The position numbers and the translations under genes are program-made. From NCBI GenBank assembly GCA_903886275.1, contig CAISLN010000038.1, forward strand, positions 62,001 through 126,000: a stretch of DNA of 64,000 nt, given 5' to 3'. Below are positions 52,225-63,219 of the stretch, piece after piece (within the stretch, counting starts at the first letter, position 1; every line of letters begins with the position of its first letter). The notes beneath the pieces were generated by a model. The model ran no database searches. It had not been told where the DNA came from and worked only from the letters and a program-made list of their open reading frames with translations. The DNA comes from an uncultured beta proteobacterium (GTDB lineage Bacteria; Pseudomonadota; Gammaproteobacteria; Burkholderiales; Burkholderiaceae_C).

Positions 52225-53658
52225 ATGACCGACACCGGTGTGAAGCGGTCGCAGCCCCTAGATGCAACGCGTCGCCTGCAAGAAATCGTCAGTCGGCTGC
52301 CAGGCATGGTTTATCAGTATCGATGGCATCCTGATGGAAGCTCCAGCTTTCCTTACGCCAGCGAGGCGATACGCACCCTGCTTCGACTGGACCCAGAGGA
52401 TGTGCGTGAGGATGCAAGCCGTGCTTTGAAATGCATACATCCAGACGACTACGAGGCTGTGATGGCCTCTATTCAAAAATCAGCGCTAGACCTGACGCCT
52501 TGGCAACAAGAGTACCGTGTGCAGTTCTGCGATGCCGAGCTGCGTTGGCAGTTGGGTAACGCGCTGCCTGAACGGCAAGCCGACGGCGCCACGCTCTGGC
52601 ACGGGTTTGTCACCGACATCACAGACCGAAAGACGGCAGAAATTGGGCTGGCCTTGGAAGCTTCGCGTCGAGCAGAGGCTGATCAACGGGCCAATGAAGC
52701 GCTGACGCACTGCAACGAAGAAAAGAAAAGACGGGCTGTGGAGTTAAGTTCCATGGCGGAAATGGCCCATGCCGCCAACCGCGCGAAATCGGCTTTTTTG
52801 GCCAACATGAGCTATGAGATTCGCACGCCCATGAGCGGGGTAATCGGCATGCTGGACATGCTGCAGCAAACCCGGATGGACTCCGAGCAAAGCCATATGC
52901 TTGCCACCGTCCAAAAATGGTCCGTGGTCTTGCTCAATATGTTGAATGATGTCTTGGACTTCTCAAAAATAGAGGCCGGCCAACTCATCGTTGAGTGCGT
53001 TCCCACCCATTTGCGCGAGTTGCTCCAAGACGTGACGCAGCTGATGGTGGGGAGCTGCAACGCCAAGTCGATTGAACTGAGCTTGTATGTGTCGCCCGCG
53101 CTGCCGCCGAGAATCATGACCGACCCGACCCGGCTGCGCCAGGTGTTGCTCAACCTGCTGGGCAATGCGGTCAAATTTACCAGCAGCCATATGGGAAAGC
53201 CGGCCAAGGTGATGTTGCGTGTGGAGCCTTGCACGCTTGCGCAAGGCCAGGCCGGCATCAGACTGCGAGTGATAGACAGCGGGATTGGCATCAGCCCGGA
53301 AGTACAGGACAAGTTGTTTCAACCCTTCATGCAAGCAGACGCAGGTACCGCGCGCGAGTTTGGCGGCACAGGCTTGGGCCTTTCCATCAGTCGCCGACTG
53401 GTCGAGTTAATGGGTGGCAACATTTCGGTGCGCAGCGCCTTGGGTGAGGGCTCCGAATTTCGGGTTGAACTGGCACACTCCATCGCGCTTTCCAGCGGCG
53501 AGTTCGGTCTGAAAAATGCTTCTAATGCAGGCCCCACGGCTGCATGGGTCAGCCAAGCAGCCGCCAACAAGCGCGCGCCTCTGGGGGCACATCCCGCCAA
53601 CACCCAGCCGGCAGAGCAAGACCCGGCGCTGAGCGCTGAAAGTGGGCCAGCAAAATGA
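52225..53658 (+). CDS. PAS-containing histidine kinase whose phospho-acceptor His is replaced by Tyr
   Basis: The 477-residue product has an N-terminal PAS-like domain (about 15-135), a coiled linker, a HisKA-like region and a HATPase domain with N-box LNLLGNAVKFT, G1 DSGIGIS and G2 GGTGLGLSIS. The H-box reads FLANMSYEIRTPM: Tyr197 (codon TAT at 52813-52815) is where the catalytic His should be. Nucleotide-binding motifs look intact. Without this His it cannot autophosphorylate in the usual way, though it might still bind ATP, act as a phosphatase or as a scaffold. The C-terminal tail is Ala/Pro-rich with no receiver domain. The stop overlaps the regulator start by 4 bases. Confidence 0.88.
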   Translation: MTDTGVKRSQPLDATRRLQEIVSRLPGMVYQYRWHPDGSSSFPYASEAIRTLLRLDPEDVREDASRALKCIHPDDYEAVMASIQKSALDLTPWQQEYRVQFCDAELRWQLGNALPERQADGATLWHGFVTDITDRKTAEIGLALEASRRAEADQRANEALTHCNEEKKRRAVELSSMAEMAHAANRAKSAFLANMSYEIRTPMSGVIGMLDMLQQTRMDSEQSHMLATVQKWSVVLLNMLNDVLDFSKIEAGQLIVECVPTHLRELLQDVTQLMVGSCNAKSIELSLYVSPALPPRIMTDPTRLRQVLLNLLGNAVKFTSSHMGKPAKVMLRVEPCTLAQGQAGIRLRVIDSGIGISPEVQDKLFQPFMQADAGTAREFGGTGLGLSISRRLVELMGGNISVRSALGEGSEFRVELAHSIALSSGEFGLKNASNAGPTAAWVSQAAANKRAPLGAHPANTQPAEQDPALSAESGPAK

Positions 53659-54356
53659 TGGGGGACCAGCACTTGCAGGAGCAAACCCATGGAAAATTTA
53701 GCCTGATGAAACATCGCGTTCTTCTGGCGGATGGTCACAAAATTTTTCAGGAGGCGCTGCGTTTTTTTCTGCAAGACCAGCCCACTGTGAACGTGGTGGG
53801 GCAAACCAGCGATGGCCGGCAAGTCATACCCATAGCGAAGGACCTGGCAGCGCACGTTGTTTGCATCGACTTCCATATGCCCGGCATGGGTGGCATTCAA
53901 GTCACACGCGCTCTGCGGCTGGCTATACCAAGCATCAAAGTCGTCGCCATTTCAGCCCACGCAAAGCGGGTCGAGGTGATGCACATGCTGAGCGCGGGAG
54001 CCGATGCCTTTATCACCAAGACGGAGTCTAGCCAAGAGTTGCTGCACGCCGTTCGGGCGGTACTCAGGGGACGCAGCTACTTGAGTCCGCATGTGGCAAG
54101 CGTGGTCAGCAATGCATGGATGACCGACAACCTTGGAAGGAAAGCGCCAGTGGTCTTGGGCAGCCAAGAGCGCCGGGTTTTGAATTTGGTGACCTCGGGG
54201 CATACCTCGAATCAGATAGCCAGGCTGCTGCTGATTGCTGTCTCCACGGTAGAGGTCCACCGACGCAACATCATGCGCAAACTGGGCCTCCATACCGTGG
54301 CCGATTTAACCCGCTATGTGATTGACAACGACTGCAGCGAGAAACGGCTAGCCTGA
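53655..54356 (+). CDS. NarL/FixJ-type response regulator with altered acidic pocket
   Basis: The 233-residue product has a receiver domain with phospho-acceptor Asp72 (VCIDFHMPGM), Ser100 and Lys122, followed by a LuxR-type HTH (LNLVTSGHTSNQIARLL). The acidic pair that binds Mg2+ is normally Asp-Asp in LADDH; here it is LADGH (Asp26-Gly27), so one ligand is missing. A start at Met18 (MKHRVLLADGH) is also possible. It overlaps the kinase gene by 4 bases and should be co-translated with it. Phosphorylation would be weak or absent; it may act without phosphate. Confidence 0.88.
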   Translation: MMGDQHLQEQTHGKFSLMKHRVLLADGHKIFQEALRFFLQDQPTVNVVGQTSDGRQVIPIAKDLAAHVVCIDFHMPGMGGIQVTRALRLAIPSIKVVAISAHAKRVEVMHMLSAGADAFITKTESSQELLHAVRAVLRGRSYLSPHVASVVSNAWMTDNLGRKAPVVLGSQERRVLNLVTSGHTSNQIARLLLIAVSTVEVHRRNIMRKLGLHTVADLTRYVIDNDCSEKRLA

Positions 54357-54465
54357 TTTTTGCAAGCGTCAAGAGCCAGGCCAGCACCGAACCCGCACGC
54401 GCTGCCCACGGGCAAACCCCTAGTGACGAAGTGGCACGCGCATTGCTAGTATCTATTTCAATTAC

Positions 54466-54481
54466 TTGACCAAACGGTCAG
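54466..54481. promoter_or_regulatory. RutR-like operator upstream of the pyrimidine operon
   Basis: TTGACCAAACGGTCAG resembles the RutR consensus TTGACCA-N2-TGGTCAA: the left half is perfect and the right half matches 5 of 7 positions. It lies 45 bases before the preT start and overlaps a possible -35 TTGACC, with GATACC or TATAGC as -10. RutR is a TetR-type repressor released by uracil or thymine. No rutR gene is in the window. Confidence 0.55.
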
Positions 54482-54525
54482 TTTTTAAAAGATACCTATA
54501 GCAACGCTTTTTGGGAGCCGCCCGC

Positions 54526-55890
54526 GTGACCACTTCAACCACTGCCACCCCTGTGCCCGATATCCAGGCCGCACGCCTGGCGCCGGCGGAATATGCCAAG
54601 CGCTTTGCCGATGCCACGCCCCGCTTCACCGCTGCGCAGGCGCTCCTAGAGGCCGAGCGTTGCCTCTACTGTTTTGATGCGCCCTGCGCAACGGCCTGCC
54701 CCACCGGCATTGACGTGCCCTCTTTCATCAAGCGCATAGGCGATGGGAACCTGCGTGGTGCGGCCCGCACCATTCTGGATAGCAACCCCTTGGGCGGCAT
54801 GTGCGCCAGGGTCTGCCCGACCGAAAATTTGTGCGAAGCGGTCTGTGTGCGCCACACGCAGGAAGACCGGCCGGTGGCCATTGGCCGGTTGCAGCGCCAT
54901 GCAGTGGATGCACTGATGGAGAGCAAGCAGCCGCAAATCTTCAGCCGCGCCGCTGCCACCGGCAAGACCATTGCCGTGGTCGGCGCGGGACCTGCTGGAC
55001 TGAGCTGTGCCTACACCTTGGCGCGTATGGGCCACAGCGTCGTGGTGTTCGATGCCCGCCCCAAGTCCGGTGGCCTCAATGAATATGGCCTGGCCAGCTA
55101 CAAGACGCCGGGCAACTTTGCGCAGGCCGAGGTGCAGTGGTTGCTGGGCCTTGGCGGCATTGAAATCCGCAACGACTGGAAGCTGCTCAGCACGGCACAG
55201 TTGGAAGCGTTGCGCAGTGAATTTGATGCGGTGTTTCTGGGCATGGGCCTGGCCAGCACCGCCGCGCTGGGCCTGCCCGGCGAGGACCTCAAGGGCGTGC
55301 AAGACGCGGTGGACTTTATCGCCGCACTGCGCCAAAGCGATGACCTGTCTACCCTGCCGGTGGGCCGGCGTGTGATCGTCATCGGTGGCGGCATGACCGC
55401 CGTGGACGCGGCCGTGCAAAGCAAGTTGCTGGGTGCCGAGGTGGTGCACATGGTCTACCGGCGCGGGCCCGAGCAAATGTCGGCCTCCAAGGCCGAGCAG
55501 GAATGGGCGCAGACCAACGGCGTGGTGTTGCACCAATGGATGGCCCCGGTGGAAATCATCGGCGTGGATGGCCATGTCAGCGCGGTGCGCTTTGCCGAAC
55601 AGGCCCTGGTTGCGAATGAGCTCACGGCCACCGGACGCGAAATTACCTGGGAGGCCGATGGGGTGCTCAAGGCGATTGGCCAGACCATGGGCAACCCCGT
55701 TTTGAGCCAGGCCGGCTTCAGGCTGCAGGGCGGACGCATTGCGACAGATGCAGATGGCAAGACCAACATCCAAGGCGTCTGGGCCGGAGGCGACTGCCGC
55801 GCCGGCGGCCTCGACCTGACGGTGGAGGCGGTGGAACACGGCAAGCTGTCCGCCAAAGCCATCCACGCGCAACTCAGCGCGACCGCTTGA
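54526..55890 (+). CDS. preT: NAD-dependent dihydropyrimidine dehydrogenase subunit PreT
   Basis: PreT passes electrons from NADH to PreA for reduction of uracil and thymine. The 454-residue product starts at the GTG at 54526, with GGGAG 8 bases upstream; a TTG at 54511 is less likely. It has N-terminal Cys groups CLYCFDAPCATACPTGID and CARVCPTENLCEAVC for two 4Fe-4S clusters, an FAD motif VVGAGPAGLSC and an NAD motif VIGGGMTAVDAA. This is the glutamate-synthase-small-subunit fold used by PreT. It is the first gene of the operon. Confidence 0.93.
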   Translation: MTTSTTATPVPDIQAARLAPAEYAKRFADATPRFTAAQALLEAERCLYCFDAPCATACPTGIDVPSFIKRIGDGNLRGAARTILDSNPLGGMCARVCPTENLCEAVCVRHTQEDRPVAIGRLQRHAVDALMESKQPQIFSRAAATGKTIAVVGAGPAGLSCAYTLARMGHSVVVFDARPKSGGLNEYGLASYKTPGNFAQAEVQWLLGLGGIEIRNDWKLLSTAQLEALRSEFDAVFLGMGLASTAALGLPGEDLKGVQDAVDFIAALRQSDDLSTLPVGRRVIVIGGGMTAVDAAVQSKLLGAEVVHMVYRRGPEQMSASKAEQEWAQTNGVVLHQWMAPVEIIGVDGHVSAVRFAEQALVANELTATGREITWEADGVLKAIGQTMGNPVLSQAGFRLQGGRIATDADGKTNIQGVWAGGDCRAGGLDLTVEAVEHGKLSAKAIHAQLSATA

Positions 55891-55929
55891 GCCCACAGCC
55901 CCTTCACACCAACCGATTCGAAAAACACC

Positions 55930-57237
55930 ATGGCCAATCTGCAAACCACCTTTGCCGGCGTCACCAGCCCAAACCCCTTTTGGCTGGCTTCGGCCCCGCC
56001 CACCGACAAGGCCTATAACGTCAACCGCGCCTTTGAGGCCGGCTGGGGCGGCGTGGTCTGGAAGACCCTGGGCGAGGCAGGCCCACCGGTGGTCAATGTC
56101 AACGGCCCGCGCTATGGCGCGCTGCTGACACCCGACCGGCGCCTGTACGGCTTCAACAACATCGAGCTGATCACCGACCGCGACCTGGAAACCAATCTGC
56201 GTGAGATCGCCGAGGTCAAGCGCCTGTGGCCGGACCGCGCCATGGTGGTGTCCCTCATGGTGCCCTGCGTGGAAGAGAGTTGGCGCGCCATCCTGCCGCG
56301 CGTGGAAGACACAGGCGCAGACGCCATCGAGCTCAACTTCGGTTGCCCACATGGCATGAGCGAGCGCGGCATGGGCGCGGCCGTCGGCCAGGTGCCCGAG
56401 TACATCCAGATGGTGACGGCTTGGTGCAAGCGCTATACGAAGCTGCCGGTCATCGTGAAGCTCACGCCCAACATCACCGATGTGCGCCTGCCCGCACGCG
56501 CCGCCAAGGCCGGTGGCGCCGACGCGGTGTCGCTCATCAACACCATCAACTCCATCATGGGCGTGGACCCCTACACGCTGACCATGAGCCCGAGCACCGG
56601 CGGCAAAGGCTCGCACGGCGGCTACTGTGGTCCGGCGGTCAAACCGATTGCGCTCAACATGGTGGCCGAGATTGCGCGCGATCCGCTGACCGCCGGCCTG
56701 CCCATCAGCGGCATTGGCGGTGTGGGCAACTGGCGCGACGCGCTGGACTTTATTGCGCTGGGCGCCGGCAATGTGCAGGTCTGCACCGCAGCCATGGTCT
56801 ACGGTTTCAAGATCGTGCAGGACATGGCCGATGGCTTATCCACCTATATGGACGAGATGGGCTTTACCAGCGTGAGCCAAATCGTGGGCCGGGCCACACC
56901 CACCGTGAGTGACTGGCGCTACCTCAACCTCAACCACATCAGCAAGGCCGTGATCAACCAGGACAGTTGCATCCAATGCGGGCGCTGCCACATTGCCTGC
57001 GAAGACACCTCGCACCAGGCCATCACCTTTGAGAAAGAGGGCAAGCGCCACTTCGAGGTCAAGGAAGACGAATGCGTGGGCTGCAATCTGTGCGTCACCG
57101 TGTGCCCGGTGCCCGAGTGCATCAGCCTGCGCGACCTGTTGCCTGGCGAGGTCGATCTGCGCACCCAGAAGGTGGTGTCCGCCGAGCATGCCGACTGGAC
57201 CATGCACCCCAACAACCCCATGCGCAGCAGCGCTTGA
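55930..57237 (+). CDS. preA: NAD-dependent dihydropyrimidine dehydrogenase subunit PreA
   Basis: PreA is the FMN subunit that reduces uracil to dihydrouracil. The 435-residue product has a TIM-barrel of the dihydroorotate dehydrogenase type (ELNFGCPHGMSERGMG, GGYCGPAVKPIALN, GVGNWRDALDFIALGAG). A C-terminal ferredoxin part carries Cys groups CIQCGRCHIACED and CVGCNLCVTVCP. I do not assign the catalytic acid. It follows preT after 39 bases. Confidence 0.94.
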   Translation: MANLQTTFAGVTSPNPFWLASAPPTDKAYNVNRAFEAGWGGVVWKTLGEAGPPVVNVNGPRYGALLTPDRRLYGFNNIELITDRDLETNLREIAEVKRLWPDRAMVVSLMVPCVEESWRAILPRVEDTGADAIELNFGCPHGMSERGMGAAVGQVPEYIQMVTAWCKRYTKLPVIVKLTPNITDVRLPARAAKAGGADAVSLINTINSIMGVDPYTLTMSPSTGGKGSHGGYCGPAVKPIALNMVAEIARDPLTAGLPISGIGGVGNWRDALDFIALGAGNVQVCTAAMVYGFKIVQDMADGLSTYMDEMGFTSVSQIVGRATPTVSDWRYLNLNHISKAVINQDSCIQCGRCHIACEDTSHQAITFEKEGKRHFEVKEDECVGCNLCVTVCPVPECISLRDLLPGEVDLRTQKVVSAEHADWTMHPNNPMRSSA

Positions 57238-57286
57238 GTAAGCGCATCTACCCGTGACTTGGCAGCTGTTCTGCCCTATTCTTTGA

Positions 57287-58753
<1,467 letters not shown>

Positions 58754-58913
58754 TTTTTTGTTTTGGCATGTTTGGTTTGAGTACTTCCCTTTTCGCGCTC
58801 GGTGGGCCTGTGCCTGCCGAGAAGAAGCACCCTTGGACACGCGCTGAAAATTCAAACTCCAAGCCATACATGCGAGAGCCGCAATAGCAACCAACACCCA
58901 GAAAGCCCATTAC

Positions 58914-60167
58914 ATGACCACCACCACCGACATCAGCCAAGTCCGCATCAACGGCGAGCGCCTCTGGTCCTCCCTCATGGAGCTGGCAAAAATCGGCGCC
59001 ACCCCAAAGGGCGGAGTCTGCCGATTGACCTTAACGGATTTAGATAAGCAGGGCAGGGACCTGGTACTGGGTTGGGCCAAACAAGCCGGCCTGGAAATCA
59101 CCATCGACAAAATCGGCAACGGCTTTATGCGCCGTGCAGGGCGCAACAACAGCCTGCCCCCGATAGTCACCGGCAGCCACATCGACACCCAACCCACGGG
59201 CGGAAAGTTCGACGGCAACTACGGCGTGCTCGCCGGCATAGAGGTCGTGCGCACCCTGAACGACCACGGCATAGAGACCGAGGCGCCCATTGAAGTGGCG
59301 TTCTGGACCAACGAAGAGGGCTCGCGCTTTGTGCCGGTGATGATGGGCTCGGGCGTATTCGCCAAAGCCTTCACGCTGGAGCATGCCTATGCCGCCACCG
59401 ACACCGAAGGCAAGTCGGTCGGTGAAGAACTCAAGCGCATTGGCTATATCGGTGAGCAGGAGCCGGGCGACCATCCGATTGGCGCGTATTTTGAAACCCA
59501 TATCGAACAGGGCCCGGTGCTCGAAGACAACGACATCACCATCGGCGTGGTCACGGGCGTGCTGGGCATTCGCTGGTTCGACTGCACCGTCACCGGCATG
59601 GAAGCGCATGCCGGGCCCACGCCCATGGCCTTGCGCAAAGACGCGATGCAGGTGTCTGCCCGCATCATGCAAGAGGTGGTGGCAGCCGCACTGCGCCACA
59701 CGCCGCATGGACGCGGCACGGTGGGCATGGTGCAGGTGTTTCCCAATAGCCGCAACGTGATTCCGGGGCGCGTGAAGTTCAGCATCGACCTGCGCAATGC
59801 CACCGATGCGCTGGTGGACCAGATGGCCGATGAGGTCAAGGCCTTTGCCGCAAGGGCCGCGCAAGAGAGCGCTCTGGAGGTGAAGATCGAACTGGTGTCT
59901 AGCTACCCGGCGCAGGTCTTTCATGCCGACTGCGTGGACGCCGTGGGGCGCGCCGCGAAGAAGCTGGGCTACTCCAACATGCCTGCCGTATCTGGCGCCG
60001 GCCACGATGCGGTCTACATGGCCAAGCTGGCACCGAGCGGCATGATCTTTATCCCCTGCAAGGACGGCATCAGCCACAACGAAATTGAAGACGCCAAGCC
60101 CGAGCACCTCACGGCCGGCTGCAACGTGCTGCTGCACGCCATGCTGGAGCGTGCCGGGACCCTGTGA
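58914..60167 (+). CDS. Zn-dependent N-carbamoyl-beta-alanine amidohydrolase (beta-ureidopropionase type)
   Basis: The 417-residue M20-family enzyme removes the carbamoyl group to give beta-alanine, CO2 and ammonia. Metal ligands are visible: His89 (TGSHIDTQPTGGKFDG), Asp100, Glu133-Glu134 (WTNEEGSRF), a His in FETHIEQGPVLE, and a late His (SHNEIED). The same family includes L-carbamoylases and allantoate amidohydrolase; the operon decides for beta-ureidopropionase. It is the last gene of the pyrimidine operon, 160 bases after hydA. Confidence 0.87.
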   Translation: MTTTTDISQVRINGERLWSSLMELAKIGATPKGGVCRLTLTDLDKQGRDLVLGWAKQAGLEITIDKIGNGFMRRAGRNNSLPPIVTGSHIDTQPTGGKFDGNYGVLAGIEVVRTLNDHGIETEAPIEVAFWTNEEGSRFVPVMMGSGVFAKAFTLEHAYAATDTEGKSVGEELKRIGYIGEQEPGDHPIGAYFETHIEQGPVLEDNDITIGVVTGVLGIRWFDCTVTGMEAHAGPTPMALRKDAMQVSARIMQEVVAAALRHTPHGRGTVGMVQVFPNSRNVIPGRVKFSIDLRNATDALVDQMADEVKAFAARAAQESALEVKIELVSSYPAQVFHADCVDAVGRAAKKLGYSNMPAVSGAGHDAVYMAKLAPSGMIFIPCKDGISHNEIEDAKPEHLTAGCNVLLHAMLERAGTL

Positions 60168-60234
60168 AGCAGCCGATCCCCTGTGGTGGAGTACCGGTGT
60201 TTTGCCGCTGCAGGGGAGCGGCAACAAGCGGCCA

Positions 60235-61389
60235 TCAATTCGGTTGCCAAACCAAAAAATCATCGACCGAATACAGTTTGCACTCGGCCTTGCCCTTGCG
60301 ATTGCAATTGGTGAGTGAACGTGCCAAGGGGTCTTCCCCACCATCGGCCCAGCCCCAGGCACCGTTCGGTGCAACTGCAAAGGAACGGGGCAGCGGCTTT
60401 GTTAAGTACACCTTGTAGCCGGCGCGGCCCGTGTCACCTACAAAGGGCAGCTGGCTTTCATCTTCAAGCTTTGCGAAGTGGGTCTTTGGCGGAACGGCCA
60501 CACTTTTGGCCATGGCGAACTTGGCGTAGCGGCCGATAGGCTCGCTCGGTAGGCCCACCGATGCGAGTAGCTTTGACACCTCAGGTTGCCAAATGGGTGC
60601 GCCTGCACGTGAAGCAAACATGCGGTGCGAGTCGCTGCCAAATACACCGAAGGACACCAGATGGGCTTGGCCCCCGTTCGCTGTGTAGCGCTCAAACATG
60701 GAACGGTAGGTCTCGGGTTGGAAATAGCTGTCGTTGTCGCCATAAAACCAAAGCGAAGGCAGACGTGTTTTCTTTGCATAGTCTGCGGCACCTCTTGCAA
60801 GACCGCCCTCCCAGTCGGGGCAACTTACTTGTCGCAGTCCACCCGCAAAATTGATCAGCGCTTTGACGCCCGGGTAGTTTTTCTCGCCAAAGGCCAGCGT
60901 GGTCCATCCACCATGGGATTGTCCCAATACAACGATGCGATCTTTGTCGGCCCAGGGTTGGGCAAGCACGTAGTCCAACACCGCTGCCACATCGTCAGCC
61001 TGCATACGCCCATTGCTTGTGACATCGCATCCCGCGCCCATATAGTTGCCGCCAGATTTTGAAAAACCTCGGCGCATGGGCACCACCACCGCGTATCCTC
61101 TTTGCAAAAAATAGCGGGCCGCAATCGCCGGCCGGGACCGGCCCTGCAAGCTCGGGCTGCCAGGTTCTTTGCCATGGTTGATGAGCGCAATGGGGAACGG
61201 ACCGTCGCCATCGGGCTTATAAAACGTCGTTTCAAGCTCCATTGCAAGGGGACCCATTCTTGGAACCATTTGCACGGTTTCATTGAGTGCCGAGTCTGTT
61301 TCAGCTACCTGTGCTTGCGCCATTGGGATACAGGCACATGTCAGCATCGCCATTGCGCAGATTTTTTTCAATACCAAGGGAATTTCCAT
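60235..61389 (-). CDS. Secreted alpha/beta hydrolase
   Basis: The 384-residue product has a signal peptide (cut near CIPMAQA-QV). Its alpha/beta-hydrolase core has the oxyanion region ALINHGKEPG, the nucleophile elbow VLGQSHGGW (Ser), and a later Asp in WFYGDNDSYF and a His in GSDSHRMF. It also has a C-terminal domain (about 300-384) with conserved Cys (TNCNRKGKAECKLYSVDD) like DUF4189-type ends. This is a periplasmic esterase or peptidase of the dienelactone-hydrolase group; the substrate is unknown. It is convergent with the pyrimidine operon. Confidence 0.85.
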   Translation of the reverse strand: MEIPLVLKKICAMAMLTCACIPMAQAQVAETDSALNETVQMVPRMGPLAMELETTFYKPDGDGPFPIALINHGKEPGSPSLQGRSRPAIAARYFLQRGYAVVVPMRRGFSKSGGNYMGAGCDVTSNGRMQADDVAAVLDYVLAQPWADKDRIVVLGQSHGGWTTLAFGEKNYPGVKALINFAGGLRQVSCPDWEGGLARGAADYAKKTRLPSLWFYGDNDSYFQPETYRSMFERYTANGGQAHLVSFGVFGSDSHRMFASRAGAPIWQPEVSKLLASVGLPSEPIGRYAKFAMAKSVAVPPKTHFAKLEDESQLPFVGDTGRAGYKVYLTKPLPRSFAVAPNGAWGWADGGEDPLARSLTNCNRKGKAECKLYSVDDFLVWQPN

Positions 61390-62037
61390 TCTTCAGAATA
61401 CGTACGATGACACCAAGTCTTGGTGCGTTCCCTGTGTTGGAGGATGGGGCCGGTCCGCCCGACTCAGCAGAGTTGTCCAAAAGATAGGCGGTGACGAGGG
61501 GGACATGGTCCTCGTGATCATCGCGCACTCTCTTGAGAGCCGCCATCATCCCACTGCCTGCGTCACAATGCGGCGCTGCCAAGGACCAAATTTCTACCGG
61601 GATCACCTTCACAAGCTTGGCCATCAGGGCGCCGATGGCAAACTGTCGCGTCCATGGGAAAGCTTGCAAGCTAACAGTCCATTGGGACTCACAAGCAAGC
61701 GCTTTGCGTTCAGCGAGGAAGCAGACGAACCCCAGGAACCGTGGCAACGCGGCAGCGGACTGAAGCAAGCATGGCACGCAAGACGCTGAAATCCCAAACG
61801 CAATGGCTGGGGCGCGGAACAGGTCGTTCGGAGCCGCCCCAAAATTCGCATCTCCAATACAAACATCACCTCGAAGTCGGCCACCGGTACACATCAGATC
61901 TGTCAGAATGTCCACATTCGCTTTTCCGCCTGAAGATTCAGCGAAAGCGAAACCCCTTCAATAGAATTGGATAGCCCACTTACAGAGCGCATCCCTTGCT
62001 CTGTGTATTGCGCACACGTCCAAAAAGAGGAGTTCCC
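61390..62037. other. Gene-free stretch before the winged-helix gene
   Basis: Open frames on both strands (for example 61301-61915 minus) overlap the hydrolase start or have no recognisable domain and no ribosome-binding site. No repeat or tRNA was found. It may hold decayed genes at the edge of an acquired region. Confidence 0.5.
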
Positions 62038-62799
62038 TTGACCCGTCCAGCCGATACAGATCGTCTCATTTGGTTATTGCAAGAACAAGGACCTTCATCG
62101 AACAGGAATGTGCGATCCGCACTGAAACTGTCCGATGACAGATACGCCAAGATCAAACAAGAATTGCTTGATGACGCGCTCATCGAAAAAGTAAGAGGCC
62201 AGGGAGGGGGTGTCCAACTCACCGCTCGGGGAATGAAAGAAAAGACGCTTCCAGACGCGGTCTCGTCCGTCGAAAACGAGAAAGCACTCTACGCCCCATT
62301 TGTAACCATATTGAATAACGAGTCCATCGAGAACGAAGAGGCTGCGCTGGTCATTGATACGAGTGCGTTGCGAAAAAGTGGCAAGTGGTCAAACCCAGAT
62401 GTCACCAAGATATCGGCTCGGAAGTTTCCGATTCTCAAAACGCATCGAATCCTCCTGACCACGTACGAACTCAAGCAATGGAAACGTTGGAACGTAGAAT
62501 CTGTCTTTGAGGCCGCATCGCAGCGTCGATTCGCACATGAGGCATATGTTGTACTTGAGTGGGCCAAGGGTGAAGAGGTTGTAGGCCTGGAAGAAATTAT
62601 TTCTGTTTGTAGCCGCTTCGGCGTCGGCCTACTCACGCTTCATCCTTATTACGCGTCTTTCCGATACACCGTTCAGCTCGAAGCAGAAAAGCACGCTACC
62701 ACCGAAGACTATGTTGAAGAGTATCTTTGCTACGTATTCGAAAAGGACAAAGATGCCAAGCAAAGATACGAGTCTCTGTGCGCGGAACAAGGCATATAA
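62038..62799 (+). CDS. Winged-helix protein of unknown function in an AT-richer segment
   Basis: The 253-residue product starts at a TTG at 62038, behind a strong AGAGGAG; an ATG at 61996 in the same frame lacks such a site. It has an N-terminal winged helix (ADTDRLIWLLQEQG, then LSDDRYAKIKQELLDDALIEKV). A C-terminal domain of alternating strands and helices (EAYVVLEWAKGEEVVGLEEI, then FGVGLLTLHPY) resembles restriction-endonuclease-like folds, though no clear catalytic D-E-x-K is seen. Base use is clearly more AT-rich than the neighbours, which points to transfer. No family is recognised with confidence. Confidence 0.6.
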   Translation: MTRPADTDRLIWLLQEQGPSSNRNVRSALKLSDDRYAKIKQELLDDALIEKVRGQGGGVQLTARGMKEKTLPDAVSSVENEKALYAPFVTILNNESIENEEAALVIDTSALRKSGKWSNPDVTKISARKFPILKTHRILLTTYELKQWKRWNVESVFEAASQRRFAHEAYVVLEWAKGEEVVGLEEIISVCSRFGVGLLTLHPYYASFRYTVQLEAEKHATTEDYVEEYLCYVFEKDKDAKQRYESLCAEQGI

Positions 62800-63219
62800 C
62801 TGAAGGTCCATCCGCCGCCAGTTACATCAAAAGTGACGACTTTTCGGAGCGCCACCAAAGTCCTCTATCGGCATTGGCTGGCGAGCAAGTCGAACGGGGC
62901 GTTCAGCCAGGCACAAAGCAAGATGGCGCCACCATCGTTGGCCACCGCCCGGTCAAAGGTCCACATCGGATCTATCCCTGCACCATGGCTCAAGGCGATG
63001 TGCACGCCGCCCGAAAATTAGCATCGCTCTGCGCCCTCATGCTGAATCCCGTAGCGCCAGAGGTGCATGGGGTTCACGATAACTTTCTTTTCGGGCGGTG
63101 CCTCGGCGTTGAAACAATTGGTAAATGCGTGCTTGTGACGGAACACTGGGTACCCGCTACGCGCTGCAATCCGGTTTGGCAAGCATGCGCAGCAGTACAA
63201 GGTGTTTTAATCAGCCGAA
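62800..63219. other. Gap before the DUF2075-like gene
   Basis: No gene is well supported. A minus-strand frame (roughly 62860-63005) reads GVHIALSHGAGIDPMW and on for about 45 residues before a stop, and another minus frame ends at 63018 with VNPMHLWRYG. These could be broken remnants of an older gene. There is no clear promoter or repeat. Confidence 0.4.

Noticed and set aside
54646-56616. 656-codon minus-strand frame opposite preT and preA
   Set aside because: It spans two real genes and has shadow composition.
60203-60224. Seven-base stem TGCCGCT/AGCGGCA after the pyrimidine operon
   Set aside because: It has no T run on either strand and is too weak to call as a terminator.
61301-61915. 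204-codon minus-strand frame upstream of the alpha/beta hydrolase
   Set aside because: It overlaps the hydrolase signal peptide in another frame and matches nothing I know.
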